Shown: positions 63,742-64,000 of the stretch, one piece after another
How positions within the stretch are numbered: the stretch's first letter is position 1
How the letters are laid out: each line of letters opens with the position of its first letter
Source of the DNA: Neisseria perflava
GTDB lineage: Bacteria > Pseudomonadota > Gammaproteobacteria > Burkholderiales > Neisseriaceae
DNA length: 64,000 nucleotides
Direction of reading: 5' to 3'
NCBI RefSeq assembly: GCF_024170405.1
Contig: NZ_JALJYC010000002.1
Coordinates: forward strand, 1 to 64,000
Program-made: the position numbers and the translations under genes
Notes under the pieces: model-generated
What the model was told of the DNA's origin: nothing
Databases searched by the model: none
Seen by the model: only the letters and a program-made list of their open reading frames with translations

Positions 63742-64000
63742 TCAGTTGACTGTGCGGCCGTACCATTCTACGCGGCCGATGATGGCGGTGTCAGCGTTGT
63801 CGCGGGTGAGGTCGATTTCGAAGGGTTCGTAAACGGGGTTGGCGGACTTGACGAGCAGGCGGCCGGGGAGGCGTTGGATGTGTTTGACGAAGAGGTCGTT
63901 GCCGATGCGCAGGACATAAAGGCCGTCGCGGGGGTCGGTTTCGGCGTGGTTGACGAGGATGTTGTCGCCGTGGTTGAGCACGCCTTCCATGCTGTCGCCT
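63742..64000 (-). CDS. S24-family repressor, C-terminal part (runs off the window)
   Basis: The visible 85 residues start at GDSMEG with the catalytic Ser and include the Lys of the dyad in LFVKHIQRLPG. The end is AIIGRVEWYGRTVN. Nearly every position matches the C-terminus of the repressor at 19477-20163 (PRDGLYVLR, FEIDL, IGRVEWxGR), so the two are paralogs. The DNA-binding half lies beyond the window. Whether a prophage follows cannot be seen. Confidence 0.85.
   Translation of the reverse strand, partial: GDSMEGVLNHGDNILVNHAETDPRDGLYVLRIGNDLFVKHIQRLPGRLLVKSANPVYEPFEIDLTRDNADTAIIGRVEWYGRTVN

Overview
The window comes from a Neisseria chromosome. Most intergenic hairpins are built from the neisserial DNA uptake sequence (DUS, core GCCGTCTGAA), usually in the AG form AGGCCGTCTGAA. 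The gene set also fits Neisseria: mtrCDE with a divergent mtrR, dacB, secB-grxC, ubiB, ychF and tyrS. AG-DUS is the dialect of several commensal Neisseria (subflava/flavescens-like), whereas meningococci and gonococci use ATGCCGTCTGAA, so a commensal species is the best inference.

Layout. 0-1 kb: the tail of an IS110-type transposase and two AT-rich small orphan genes. 1-8.7 kb: recG, waaA, an FUSC-type membrane protein, secB, grxC and rng, with a 163-bp MITE-like element before the FUSC gene. 8.7-10.7 kb: a TerC/CBS/CorC membrane protein preceded by a riboswitch-like leader and attenuator, then tRNA-Asn. 10.7-14.9 kb: a five-gene locus with a small GTPase, a Roadblock protein, a second probable partner, a degenerate receiver protein and a membrane-anchored TPR protein, resembling MglAB or conservon modules. 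15-30 kb: mainly housekeeping genes (rlmD, an L,D-transpeptidase, argC, an S24 repressor, erpA, ubiB, ychF, tyrS, putP, dacB). 30-37 kb: the mtrCDE efflux operon and its repressor mtrR.

37-61 kb is the accessory part and the most unusual. An 18.5-kb leftward gene train encodes eight paralogous TPR plus SPINDLY-type (GT41) glycosyltransferases, with two GT90/CAP10-like transferases and one GT-A transferase interspersed. It is flanked by two tandem rightward GT61-like transferases and a CDP-glycerol-type polymer transferase. The GT genes share N-terminal tags across unrelated folds and show mosaic exchange between paralogs. Besides neisserial DUS they carry eight copies of the Pasteurellaceae uptake signal AAGTGCGGT, two of them abutting a DUS. 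The likely purpose is building a cell-surface or protein-linked glycan; the acceptor is not in the window.

61-64 kb: a lipoprotein, ettA, and the 3' end of a second S24 repressor closely related to the one at 19.5 kb. Start codons were moved inward where an ATG with better spacing or family agreement lies downstream of a TTG or GTG.
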